From contig JAKFXN010000008.1 in the NCBI GenBank assembly GCA_021731405.1, positions 1 to 9,024 of the forward strand: DNA of 9,024 nucleotides, written 5' to 3'. Both the position numbers and the translations under genes were made by a program. The stretch is from Candidatus Parcubacteria bacterium. GTDB taxonomy: Bacteria; Patescibacteria; Paceibacteria; UBA9973; UBA918. The notes beneath the pieces are model-generated. The model was given only the letters and a program-made list of their open reading frames with translations. It was not told the origin of the DNA and ran no database searches. Position 1 is the stretch's first letter. Each line of letters starts with the position of its first letter. This document shows, in pieces, positions 1 through 5,200 of the stretch.

Positions 1-3
1 TCT

Positions 4-35
4 AAGCCCCAGCACAATGTGCTCGGGGCTTTTTT
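4..35 (+). terminator. Rho-independent terminator of an upstream + strand gene
   Basis: Seen directly: AAGCCCC-AGCAC pairs with GTGCT-(bulged C)-GGGGCTT around a three-base loop and runs into six T (30-35). The T-tract lies only on the right, so it most likely ends a + strand gene located before the window. Confidence 0.85.
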
Positions 36-96
36 ATTATCAAAGCCGGAGATACTGATTTCTTACTAGCAATTTTTTCTTAAGAGATAGGTACTG

Positions 97-105
97 TGGT
101 AGACT
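97..105 (+). promoter_or_regulatory. Extended -10 promoter of the RNase HI gene
   Basis: TGG-TAGACT fits the extended -10 pattern TGnTAnnnT seen before several genes here. It ends 14 bases before the ATG at 120, giving a leader of about 7 nt. No Shine-Dalgarno site is visible and no good -35 is seen. Confidence 0.5.
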
Positions 106-119
106 TTGCAGATTAGATT

Positions 120-830
120 ATGGATACGCAGATAACAATTTTTACCGATGGTGCAGCTAAGGGAAATCCAGGAAGGGGAGGGTATGGAGTAGTGATTTCC
201 GAGAAAGACACAGTACTTGAGCTCGGTGGCTTCAAAGCACATACCACTAACAATGAAATGGAACTAAAGGCGGTAGTAGAAGCTCTGAAGAGCGTAGTAG
301 GGAAGAAAGAGTCAGTTGCCATCTATACTGACTCGAAGTATGTGGTAGAAGGAGCGAAGGGTTGGGTATTTGGTTGGGCGAAGAATGGTTGGCAAACCAA
401 AGCCAAGTCTGATGTTTTAAATAAAGATTTGTGGAAAGAACTTCTACCTCTCTTAGGTAAGGTAGAAATAGAGTGGCACAAAGTACCAGGGCACGTCGGT
501 ATCATCGGTAACGAGCGAGCAGATGCCATTGCTTCAGGCTTTGCCGAGAAAGGGGACATGGCTTTATTTGCTGGTAAAAAAGCCGACTACGAACTTAATC
601 TTAGTGATACCTCATATGATGAGAGTAAGGCGCAGGACCGCAGTGATGCACGCAAGCGTCAAGCATTAAAAGCTTTCTCATACATAAGTATGCTTGATGG
701 GGTAGTGCAGGTGCACCAAACTTGGAAAGAATGCGAAGCTCGCGTAAAAGGCAAGAAAGGGGCACGATTCAAGAAGTCACTTGATAAGAAAAACGAAGGA
801 GAGATTATTAAAGAGTTTGGTGGGAAGTAG
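120..830 (+). CDS. rnhA: Ribonuclease HI with C-terminal hybrid-binding-like domain
   Basis: Endonuclease that cuts the RNA strand of RNA:DNA hybrids (Okazaki primers, R-loops) in the cytoplasm. The catalytic set is complete: D10 in FTDGA, E48 in NNEMELKAV, D71 in YTDSKYV, H125 in VPGHVG and D135 in NERADA, so the nuclease domain covers about residues 1-145. The 236-aa length exceeds the roughly 155 aa of E. coli RNase HI. Residues about 185-233 contain TWKECEARVKG and GARFKKS, which resemble the hybrid-binding (viroplasmin/Caulimo_VI) domain; W202 and F217-K218-K219 match its nucleic-acid contact residues as I remember them. That domain is normally N-terminal, as in eukaryotic RNase H1, so the order here is reversed. 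Start chosen at ATG 120 because an extended -10 lies just upstream and the protein begins like classical RNase HI. It converges with the next gene on a shared hairpin terminator. The symbol reflects the nuclease domain. Confidence 0.96.
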   Translation: MDTQITIFTDGAAKGNPGRGGYGVVISEKDTVLELGGFKAHTTNNEMELKAVVEALKSVVGKKESVAIYTDSKYVVEGAKGWVFGWAKNGWQTKAKSDVLNKDLWKELLPLLGKVEIEWHKVPGHVGIIGNERADAIASGFAEKGDMALFAGKKADYELNLSDTSYDESKAQDRSDARKRQALKAFSYISMLDGVVQVHQTWKECEARVKGKKGARFKKSLDKKNEGEIIKEFGGK

Positions 831-834
831 AAAG

Positions 835-867
835 AAAAACACCAGCAAGGGATTGCTGGTGTTTTTT
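835..867. terminator. Bidirectional terminator between convergent genes
   Basis: A 14-bp perfect stem (835-848 with 853-866) with loop GGGA. The arms begin in an A-run and end in a T-run, so it can terminate both the RNase HI gene (+) and the small gene ending at 882 (-). Confidence 0.92.
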
Positions 868-881
868 AAGTTATTTTCTTG

Positions 882-1181
882 CTAAATTACTTCAACGTAT
901 CCATGACCTCCTACATCAAGAATTTCAGCCAGTACTACCTCAAGCGCTTTGTCAGTGTAGCGATGACCAGTTTTGTCTAAATATCTTTGGAGGCTTCGCA
1001 GCGCTTCTTCGTATCCATCTTCAGGCATAAAGGCAATCGCTGATTCATATTCATCAACCTCCCAACCCATCTTACTTGTCACAGCGAGAGTTATTTCTTG
1101 TAACTCAGGATCTTCAAGTTTCATATTCTCAAAATCAATCGCTGAAATTTCCCCTAGTCTTGGTTTAAATGATTCAAACAT
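882..1181 (-). CDS. Small acidic hypothetical protein (99 aa)
   Basis: I do not recognise this family. The protein is acidic, has no membrane segment, and is probably alpha-helical in its second half (EEALRSLQRYLDKTG and DKALEVVLAEILDV). The start at 1181 is preferred over an in-frame ATG at 1199, because the upstream ATG overlaps a near-ideal extended -10 (TGC-TACAAT). A transcript from that promoter would begin near 1181-1183, making MFESFKP the natural leaderless start. The gene is convergent with RNase HI and shares its terminator. It sits downstream of the MIP channel gene on the same strand, but a strong terminator separates them, so it is likely its own unit. Probably cytoplasmic; function unknown. 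Confidence 0.75.
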   Translation of the reverse strand: MFESFKPRLGEISAIDFENMKLEDPELQEITLAVTSKMGWEVDEYESAIAFMPEDGYEEALRSLQRYLDKTGHRYTDKALEVVLAEILDVGGHGYVEVI

Positions 1182-1189
1182 ATGAGTAA

Positions 1190-1198
1190 ATTGTAGCA
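1190..1198 (-). promoter_or_regulatory. Extended -10 promoter of the 99-aa gene
   Basis: On the minus strand TGC-TACAAT fits TGnTAnnnT and ends 8 bases before the ATG at 1181. This implies a leaderless message and decides the start codon. Confidence 0.6.
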
Positions 1199-1215
1199 TA
1201 AAAAAATAGCTACAC

Positions 1216-1239
1216 TTTCCTAGGAAAGACCTAGGGAAA
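1216..1239. repeat. CCTAGG hairpin, copy A
   Basis: TTTCCTAGG and CCTAGGGAAA pair around a five-base loop (aaaga), with one bulged G. It contains two CCTAGG sites and lies upstream of the promoter of the 99-aa gene. The same layout recurs near 1961, 3495 and 4031. Confidence 0.55.
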
Positions 1240-1271
1240 CAAAACCACCGCCTAAGACGGTGGTTTTGTTT
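1237..1271 (-). terminator. Terminator of the MIP channel gene
   Basis: A perfect 14-bp stem (1237-1250 with 1258-1271), loop of seven, with T-rich ends on the minus strand. It lies 15 bases past the channel gene stop. Confidence 0.85.
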
Positions 1272-1285
1272 GATTTTGGTATAAG

Positions 1286-1885
1286 TTATTTTTGTTGTAC
1301 AAGGTGACGATAAGTAAGCATACCGACCATCGCACCGGCGATTGAGCCAAGGATGTAGCTAAGACTGGTTGATCCCAACGCAAGTCCGACTGCTGGATTA
1401 AGGATTCCACCAGAACCAAGCATAACCGCCAAAGTGATACCAAGTAGTAGGGAGCCACCAATTACTAGGCCGCTGGCCGCGTCGGCTACTTTGCCGTAAA
1501 CCACACTCGCAATCCCAAAGGTAAATAGGGCAGTACCGATGAGCTCAGCTAGGAACACTGAACCATCTTCGGCCACTAAACCAAGCGATACTCCACCAAT
1601 AGTAGCCGTAACAACTCCAAGAGCAGCTAGGGCACCAAGACCCTGTGCAGCAATGTATTGTGCGGCGTCTTTAGTTGAAACTTTAGAAATTGACCACAAG
1701 CCTAGCGTTACCGCTGGGTTAATGTGACATCCTGAAACCGAACCAATTGAATAAACAAACAAACCAAGAACTAAGGCTGCCAGGATAGGAGTTATAAGTA
1801 CACTGTCGCTCACTGTAACTGATAATAGAACTGCTAGTGATAATACTGCTGTTCCGATAAATTCAGCTGTTAATTTTTTTAACAT
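1286..1885 (-). CDS. MIP/aquaporin-family channel
   Basis: Membrane channel of the major intrinsic protein family, which passes water or small neutral solutes such as glycerol through the cytoplasmic membrane. The 199 aa contain both hallmark half-helix motifs, SGCHINPAVT (N56) and GGILNPAVG (N163), within six predicted hydrophobic segments. It begins with the typical K-LTAEFIGTAVL helix and repeats the pattern at FLAELIGTALFTFG, showing the internal duplication. The second motif is NPAV, not NPAR: the arginine that forms the aromatic/arginine selectivity filter in classical aquaporins is V166 here. The substrate therefore cannot be assumed to be water. At 199 aa it is shorter than typical aquaporins (about 230-280 aa). 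The ATG at 1885 starts the first helix directly. A TATAAT sits about 40 bases upstream; no Shine-Dalgarno site is seen. A terminator follows. Confidence 0.93.
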   Translation of the reverse strand: MLKKLTAEFIGTAVLSLAVLLSVTVSDSVLITPILAALVLGLFVYSIGSVSGCHINPAVTLGLWSISKVSTKDAAQYIAAQGLGALAALGVVTATIGGVSLGLVAEDGSVFLAELIGTALFTFGIASVVYGKVADAASGLVIGGSLLLGITLAVMLGSGGILNPAVGLALGSTSLSYILGSIAGAMVGMLTYRHLVQQK

Positions 1886-1925
1886 AAAACAAGTTATTGA
1901 TTAATGACTGTACGTTGCCTCATTT

Positions 1926-1931
1926 ATTATA
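1926..1931 (-). promoter_or_regulatory. -10 box (TATAAT) of the MIP channel gene
   Basis: Perfect TATAAT on the minus strand. The start site would be near 1919, leaving a leader of about 34 nt. No clear -35 or Shine-Dalgarno site is seen. Confidence 0.5.
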
Positions 1932-1960
1932 CTACCTTCACATGTTAGATAGCATTCCAT

Positions 1961-1987
1961 TTTTACCTAGGTTCTTCCTCGGGAAAA
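1961..1987. repeat. CCTAGG hairpin, copy B
   Basis: TTTTACCTAGG pairs with CCTCGGGAAAA around the loop ttctt, with two mismatches (A/G and T/C). It ends just upstream of the msrA extended -10, where a -35 would lie, and sits between two divergent genes, so it is not a terminator. Confidence 0.55.
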
Positions 1988-1988
1988 G

Positions 1989-1997
1989 TGATAGTAT
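1989..1997 (+). promoter_or_regulatory. Extended -10 promoter of msrA
   Basis: TGA-TAGTAT fits TGnTAnnnT and ends six bases before the ATG at 2004, so the transcript is expected to start at or next to the start codon. Confidence 0.6.
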
Positions 1998-2003
1998 TAA
2001 AAT

Positions 2004-2501
2004 ATGGATACTAACTACAAAAAGATTGTTTTAGCGGGCGGCTGCTTTTGGGGACTTGAAGATTTACTTCGTAGTCAGCCAGGGGTGATTGATACTGAAG
2101 CTGGCTACACTGGAGGCAAAAATGAAAACCCAACCTACGAATCACATCCTGGTCATGCGGAGGCAGTTGAGATTACGTACGGCCCAGAAGTAACCACCTA
2201 CAAAAAGCTCCTCGATTTCTTTTTTCAAATTCATAATCCAACCACCTTAAACCAGCAGGGTAATGACAAAGGGACTTCGTATCGTTCAGCCATTTTCTAT
2301 GCAAACGAAGAAGAAAAAGCGATAGCGGAAGAGATGATAAATATTGTAAACGAATCAGAGCGGTGGGATAGTGAAGTGGTAACAACACTTGAACCCTTAA
2401 CACGCTTTTGGGTCGCTGAGGACTACCATCAAGACTACCTAGTACAAAATCCGGGAGGGTACACCTGTCACGCGATTTATTTTGATAGTTATCTAAAATA
2501 A
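2004..2501 (+). CDS. msrA: Peptide methionine-S-sulfoxide reductase MsrA
   Basis: Reduces the S-epimer of methionine sulfoxide in free and protein-bound methionine, repairing oxidised proteins with thioredoxin-type reductants in the cytoplasm. The 165 aa cover the whole MsrA fold. Visible motifs are the catalytic AGGCFWG (C14), AGYTGG, GHAEAVEI (E53), NQQGNDKGTSYRSA (D88, Y93) and AEDYHQDY (Y141, Y145). A further cysteine near the C-terminus (C155 in GGYTCH) may resolve the sulfenic acid. The loop before GHAE is short (YESHPGHAE) and lacks the Cys found there in many longer homologues. The ATG at 2004 starts immediately before the first strand and lies six bases after an extended -10, so the message is probably leaderless. 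MsrA stands alone; the downstream genes run the other way and their terminator hairpin begins just after its stop. Confidence 0.97.
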   Translation: MDTNYKKIVLAGGCFWGLEDLLRSQPGVIDTEAGYTGGKNENPTYESHPGHAEAVEITYGPEVTTYKKLLDFFFQIHNPTTLNQQGNDKGTSYRSAIFYANEEEKAIAEEMINIVNESERWDSEVVTTLEPLTRFWVAEDYHQDYLVQNPGGYTCHAIYFDSYLK

Positions 2502-2547
2502 AAACAACCCGCAAAGCGAACCTTGAAGGTTGCTTCTGCGGGTTGTT
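2497..2547 (-). terminator. Terminator of the two-gene membrane cassette, abutting msrA
   Basis: AACAACCCGCA (2503-2513) pairs with TGCGGGTTGTT (2537-2547), with an inner stem AAGC/GCTT and AACCT/AGGTT. On the minus strand the stem runs into TTTTTATTTT. No T-run follows on the + side, so it mainly serves the minus genes; it may also help end msrA. Confidence 0.85.
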
Positions 2548-2559
2548 GCTCAAAGAGGA

Positions 2560-2892
2560 CTACTTGTCCGGACGATTGTCACACTCGAGATCATCATCGA
2601 GATCAAGTCTGCAGTAGAGCGGTCCGGGGTTTACCACATAGCTGCGTACGAACGCAGAGTTTCGGAAAACGGCTGTACCTTTTCCGTCGCAGCTGACGAC
2701 AAGGCCGAGTTGATCCTTGTCTTTGTCCCAGCCGTCAAACGTACAGGTTCCTTCCCAGGTAATGACTGAGCCGCGCACAGCGACTGCAACCACTTTCTGG
2801 AGACCGAGTACGACGGTGAGGACCAGGGCACAGACGATCACGATTTTGAAGTTCAGCAGATTTTCTGAGAACCAAGTGAGATGCTTAGCCAT
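2560..2892 (-). CDS. Small membrane-anchored protein with Cys-rich outer domain
   Basis: Unrecognised 110-aa protein. Residues about 15-38 are a strongly hydrophobic membrane anchor (IVIVCALVLTVVLG). The rest is hydrophilic with four cysteines (C50, C68, C94, C104) and an acidic tail (DLDDDLECD). That suggests an extracytoplasmic domain with up to two disulfides. The start at 2892 is decided by AAGGAG at 2901-2906, eight bases upstream; an in-frame ATG at 2925 has no such site and lies within the upstream gene. The ATG overlaps the end of the upstream gene by eight bases, so the pair is translationally coupled. The cassette looks more GC-rich by eye and uses canonical ribosome-binding sites, unlike its leaderless neighbours, which hints at transfer from a phage or plasmid. 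Function unknown. Confidence 0.85.
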   Translation of the reverse strand: MAKHLTWFSENLLNFKIVIVCALVLTVVLGLQKVVAVAVRGSVITWEGTCTFDGWDKDKDQLGLVVSCDGKGTAVFRNSAFVRSYVVNPGPLYCRLDLDDDLECDNRPDK

Positions 2893-3403
2893 GTTTTTCG
2901 CTCCTTTCTTCAGAAACAATTTCAATAGTGGGGCAGGTCTTTTCTTTCATGGCGACCAAGAAATCGAAGACGAGTTCAACAAAGGCGATGCCTTTTTGTT
3001 TCAGGGGAGGACTGCTGTTTTGCAAAGCCTTCACCTGATATTCGAGACTTTCCCGGCGCCCTGAAGATCGTTGGCGTTTTCTCGCGTAGCGTCTTTCGCG
3101 AAGCAACTTTGCTGCCCAGCTGCACAGCAGTACAACCACTGCGCAAGCTAAGACAGCAAATACTTCGTAAGCAAAGCCAGTCCAGCCAATGCGGGTGATG
3201 GGGTAGTAGATGAGTACGTACCCCGCCCATGCAAAGAGAGCGACTTGAGACAGGACAGCCAAAGGTGCCCAGACAAAAATCGACCTGATGTACTTGCAGA
3301 GGTTATCCTGCTCACCCCAGTCGTTGTCGTCCCGGAACGTATTCCAGGCCGTGCGGCACCAGCGATAGAGCCGAACATGCCACTGCGATTCATTGAGTAT
3401 CAT
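2885..3403 (-). CDS. Two-TM membrane protein, phage-associated type
   Basis: A 172-aa protein with a cytoplasmic-looking N-terminus (MILNESQWHVRLYRW and DNLCKYIRSIF), two membrane helices at about 41-68 and 76-100, and a basic stretch (RERRYARKRQR) followed by a soluble tail. The N-terminal W-H-RLY pattern with a later NLC, and a C-terminal K-KTCP-IE motif, recall small membrane proteins I know from phage and bacterial contigs; this is memory, not a search. The start at 3403 is chosen because AAGGAG (3410-3415) sits six bases upstream; the longer ORF start at 3454 has none and would place the -10 region at its N-terminus. It is the first gene of a two-gene operon and overlaps the next by eight bases. 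A TTGACG/TATTGT promoter lies about 60 bases upstream. Function unknown. Confidence 0.85.
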   Translation of the reverse strand: MILNESQWHVRLYRWCRTAWNTFRDDNDWGEQDNLCKYIRSIFVWAPLAVLSQVALFAWAGYVLIYYPITRIGWTGFAYEVFAVLACAVVVLLCSWAAKLLRERRYARKRQRSSGRRESLEYQVKALQNSSPPLKQKGIAFVELVFDFLVAMKEKTCPTIEIVSEERSEKHG

Positions 3404-3461
3404 AGGAAACTCCTTCTTTGGTTGTGTAAGAGCACTGTCGACGATTGTCGGCATCGAGAAA

Positions 3462-3489
3462 ACAATACCACGAAATTTTGGTACGTCAA
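3462..3489 (-). promoter_or_regulatory. Promoter of the two-gene membrane cassette
   Basis: TTGACG (3484-3489), a 16-base spacer, and TATTGT (3462-3467), with a TGG extension. The leader is about 50 nt and ends in a Shine-Dalgarno site. This is the best -35/-10 pair in the window. Confidence 0.7.
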
Positions 3490-3490
3490 T

Positions 3491-3516
3491 ATTACAGAGG
3501 AATGGCCTAGGTATTT
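3491..3516. repeat. CCTAGG hairpin, copy D (degenerate)
   Basis: On the minus strand CCTAGG-ccatt-CCTCTG keeps the layout of copies A-C but with more mismatches. It overlaps the DUF6624 stop codon and lies directly upstream of the -35 of the next operon. Confidence 0.35.
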
Positions 3517-4007
3517 TGTAAGTATTCGTTTAGTGGCTCCATACCAACTTCAGCTCGTCGGATATCGACATTCGGTTCGTCTTCTATAGGTAGTGGTGCA
3601 CGTACTCCGTCGACTACAGTAACCTGTGTCCCGTATAGTTGTTCCTTGCCTTGGCTTACACGCACTCTGTCTTCAAGGTAGGCAACATCTTTTTGCTCTA
3701 CTTCAGTTGCAGAAGATTCTTTCATGAGTAGAAGGCATTGTTCTTGAAAATCTGTGTCGTGGTCGGCGTGTTGAACTAGGCGCCAAGCGTTGTTTGCGCC
3801 GGCTTCACCAACTTTAGAAATGGTTGGCCAGCCGATTTCAGCAATTATTTCTTTTAGTCTTTCTGTGTGCTTTAAGTCTACAGTCGCGTCCCATGAGCCA
3901 TCAGTTTCTTTACGCTGACGCATATTCTGGTCAGCCTCGTTCATCTCTTGTAGCTCAAGAGCAAGGTGAGGGAAGCGGATGTTTTCAGAAGGGTTTTCGA
4001 AGGTCAT
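3507..4007 (-). CDS. DUF6624-type protein of unknown function
   Basis: A soluble 166-aa protein. The pattern HTERLKEIIAEIGWPTISKVGE, then AWRLVQHADHD, then DVAYLEDRVRV, QLYGTQ, PLPIED and RRAEVGMEPLNEYL (positions roughly 47-163) matches DUF6624 as I remember it. That family occurs in many bacteria and has no established function. The conserved H-D-D and W-Q-H positions could form a metal or active site, but this is speculation. The ATG at 4007 is six bases after an extended -10 (TGC-TATACT), so a leaderless start is likely. It lies between the TIR operon and the phage-like cassette on the same strand; its own promoter and a hairpin upstream suggest an independent unit. It could nevertheless belong to the same accessory block. 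Confidence 0.85.
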   Translation of the reverse strand: MTFENPSENIRFPHLALELQEMNEADQNMRQRKETDGSWDATVDLKHTERLKEIIAEIGWPTISKVGEAGANNAWRLVQHADHDTDFQEQCLLLMKESSATEVEQKDVAYLEDRVRVSQGKEQLYGTQVTVVDGVRAPLPIEDEPNVDIRRAEVGMEPLNEYLQNT

Positions 4008-4013
4008 GGGTTA

Positions 4014-4022
4014 AGTATAGCA
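4014..4022 (-). promoter_or_regulatory. Extended -10 promoter of the DUF6624 gene
   Basis: TGC-TATACT on the minus strand, ending six bases before the ATG at 4007. Spacing is identical to msrA. Confidence 0.6.
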
Positions 4023-4030
4023 AAACGTAA

Positions 4031-4052
4031 TCCCCGAGGCCTTGCCTAGGGA
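4031..4052 (-). terminator. CCTAGG hairpin, copy C; possible TIR gene terminator
   Basis: On the minus strand TCCC-T-AGGC pairs with GCCT-C-GGGGA around loop aag, starting 11 bases past the TIR gene stop. The T-tract is weak (TTACGTTTT), so terminator function is uncertain. It belongs to the recurring CCTAGG hairpin group and also sits upstream of the DUF6624 promoter. Confidence 0.4.
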
Positions 4053-4063
4053 GACAATTGATA

Positions 4064-4558
4064 TTATCGTCCCGCCTTCTTTGCAGCTGCTTCAATCCAG
4101 CTCCCCATGTTGTGGTACCCGTCATTTAATACCCAGTCATAGGTTTGATACATGCTTGAAAGGTAGGTCCTGGTACCATTAATTTGTGTAATGAATAGAT
4201 CATCAAAAGGATTCCTTCCTTTGGTGGCTGTCTGTCCCTTGCTGTTAGCTTGGTTGTGGACGTATATGCCCAACATACCGTTTCCTCTTTTGTAGCTACT
4301 CTTAATCTCGTATTGAATCCATTTCCGGTCAGCTGTATTTGATCCAATTAAAACAACAGTCACAGAAGTTCCTTCTAGTTGTTTATCTATCCATCTCTCA
4401 ATTGCGGCATCGTCTTTCTTCTTGACCTCTTCCCACTCTACTGAGTTAAAGAACCCAGCAGATTCTCTGTCTTTGTGTGTTACCCAGCTATTCTTAATTT
4501 GAGACGCTCTCCAACAGTCTGCTGCGTAGTGGAAACTGAAAAAAGTTCTTCTAGCCAT
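4064..4558 (-). CDS. ThsB-like TIR domain protein (MTH538/DUF1863 family)
   Basis: A 164-aa single-domain protein of the MTH538 TIR-like family, the family of Thoeris ThsB. Visible marks: first strand RRTFFSFHY (3-11); RASQIKNSW (17-25); EWEEVKKKDDAAIERWID (41-58), then TSVTVVLIG (64-72); WIQYEIKSS (80-88), whose E84 aligns with the catalytic glutamate; and RGNGMLGIYVH (91-101). The C-terminus YDWVLNDGY and GSWIEAAAKKA is also typical. In Thoeris, ThsB senses infection and uses NAD+ to make a cyclic ADP-ribose-type signal that activates an effector; that role is known for the family and inferred here. Its start is only two bases after the stop of the upstream 3-TM gene, so the two form an operon. 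No ThsA-type effector with SIR2, SLOG or macro domain is in the window, so the membrane protein is the natural effector candidate. AAAG just upstream is a weak ribosome site; reinitiation is likely. Confidence 0.9.
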   Translation of the reverse strand: MARRTFFSFHYAADCWRASQIKNSWVTHKDRESAGFFNSVEWEEVKKKDDAAIERWIDKQLEGTSVTVVLIGSNTADRKWIQYEIKSSYKRGNGMLGIYVHNQANSKGQTATKGRNPFDDLFITQINGTRTYLSSMYQTYDWVLNDGYHNMGSWIEAAAKKAGR

Positions 4559-4560
4559 AC

Positions 4561-5004
4561 TTACTTTAGATAAATATTAATTCCAATAATTTGCGAACAT
4601 ACAAAGGTTAAAATTATAAAAGCTGGTGCGTAGAAGGCTAGGAATGGTTTGGAGTATGCTGACTCAAACCAGCTATTCTTGCTCTCAGTGCAAAACTCAG
4701 TAGCGTCCATTGAGAAATCAACCTCTTCTTCAGTTTTACTAGCTGTTTTTTTGTATAGGTCTCTGTACGAACGTTCCTGACTCAGGTAGTAGCTATCCAC
4801 TAACCAGAATACAATTATTAATGCCATTGCCACCAAGAGAAGAGAGGCCTTATCCTTCTCATTGTTAGCTGTTACAGCAAAACCAGTAATACCTGTAACA
4901 AGCGAGATGCTCCAGCCTTTGAGAAGGAAAGAGTTTCCGCCCATTCTTGTGATAACGTCTTGGATCATCTGTAGATGTTTCCGTTTGTTTTCTCCAGTTG
5001 TCAT
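4561..5004 (-). CDS. Three-TM membrane protein, putative effector paired with TIR
   Basis: A 147-aa integral membrane protein. An amphipathic N-terminus (KRKHLQMIQDVITRMGGNS) leads to hydrophobic segments at about 27-46 and 54-73, a conserved-looking cytoplasmic segment (FWLVDSYYLSQERSYRDLY), an acidic linker, and a last membrane helix at about 121-145. I recall similar small membrane proteins beside TIR-like genes in other bacteria, and the layout also recalls SLATT-type 2-TM effectors; neither was checked. The start at 5004 is chosen because the open frame upstream (to 5298) is Arg/Cys-rich, spans a hairpin and antisense to another gene, and lacks protein-like character. A TTGCAG/TATCGT promoter also ends six bases before this ATG. 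It is followed two bases later by the TIR gene. Likely role: membrane-disrupting or signalling partner in a TIR defence pair (inference). Confidence 0.8.
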   Translation of the reverse strand: MTTGENKRKHLQMIQDVITRMGGNSFLLKGWSISLVTGITGFAVTANNEKDKASLLLVAMALIIVFWLVDSYYLSQERSYRDLYKKTASKTEEEVDFSMDATEFCTESKNSWFESAYSKPFLAFYAPAFIILTFVCSQIIGINIYLK

Positions 5005-5010
5005 GCGACA

Positions 5011-5038
5011 ACGATACTCCAAAATCGCGTAACTGCAA
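5011..5038 (-). promoter_or_regulatory. Promoter of the membrane protein-TIR operon
   Basis: TTGCAG (5033-5038), a 16-base spacer, TATCGT (5011-5016), then six bases to the ATG at 5004. The spacing matches the leaderless promoters of msrA and the DUF6624 gene, though there is no TGn extension. Confidence 0.45.
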
Positions 5039-5050
5039 TACCTCTCAGTT

Positions 5051-5124
5051 GTCCTTCCTAGTTGCGCCCGCCTACGGAGCTTTATGTCACGAACTCGCAA
5101 GCGACATGAGGGGCGGGGAAGGAC
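5051..5124. repeat. Long imperfect hairpin between divergent genes
   Basis: Nested inverted repeat: GTCCTTCC/GGAAGGAC (5051-5058 with 5117-5124), CCCGC/GCGGG (5067-5071 with 5113-5117, contending for one base with the outer stem), and C-TTTATGTC/GACATGAG-G (5080-5088 with 5103-5111). It lies upstream of the TIR operon promoter and downstream of nothing coding. It could be an RNA, an operator or a mobile-repeat remnant. Confidence 0.5.
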
Positions 5125-5184
5125 GATGGCACCGCATACATAATGATAAATAACCTTTATTTTCAGGTGTTTAGTACGTTTTCG

Positions 5185-5193
5185 TGCTATAAT
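5185..5193 (+). promoter_or_regulatory. Perfect extended -10 promoter of the 52-aa gene
   Basis: TGC-TATAAT matches the extended -10 consensus exactly. It ends seven bases before the ATG at 5201, so transcription should begin at the start codon. No good -35 is seen. Confidence 0.75.
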
Positions 5194-5200
5194 TAATTTA

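Noticed and set aside
1182..1199. Upstream ATG of the 99-aa gene
   Set aside because: It overlaps the extended -10, so it would not be transcribed from that promoter.
2173..2553. 126-codon minus strand frame
   Set aside because: It is antisense to msrA, which has full catalytic motifs, and runs through a terminator.
2893..2925. Upstream ATG of the 110-aa gene
   Set aside because: It has no ribosome-binding site, whereas the ATG at 2892 has AAGGAG at eight bases.
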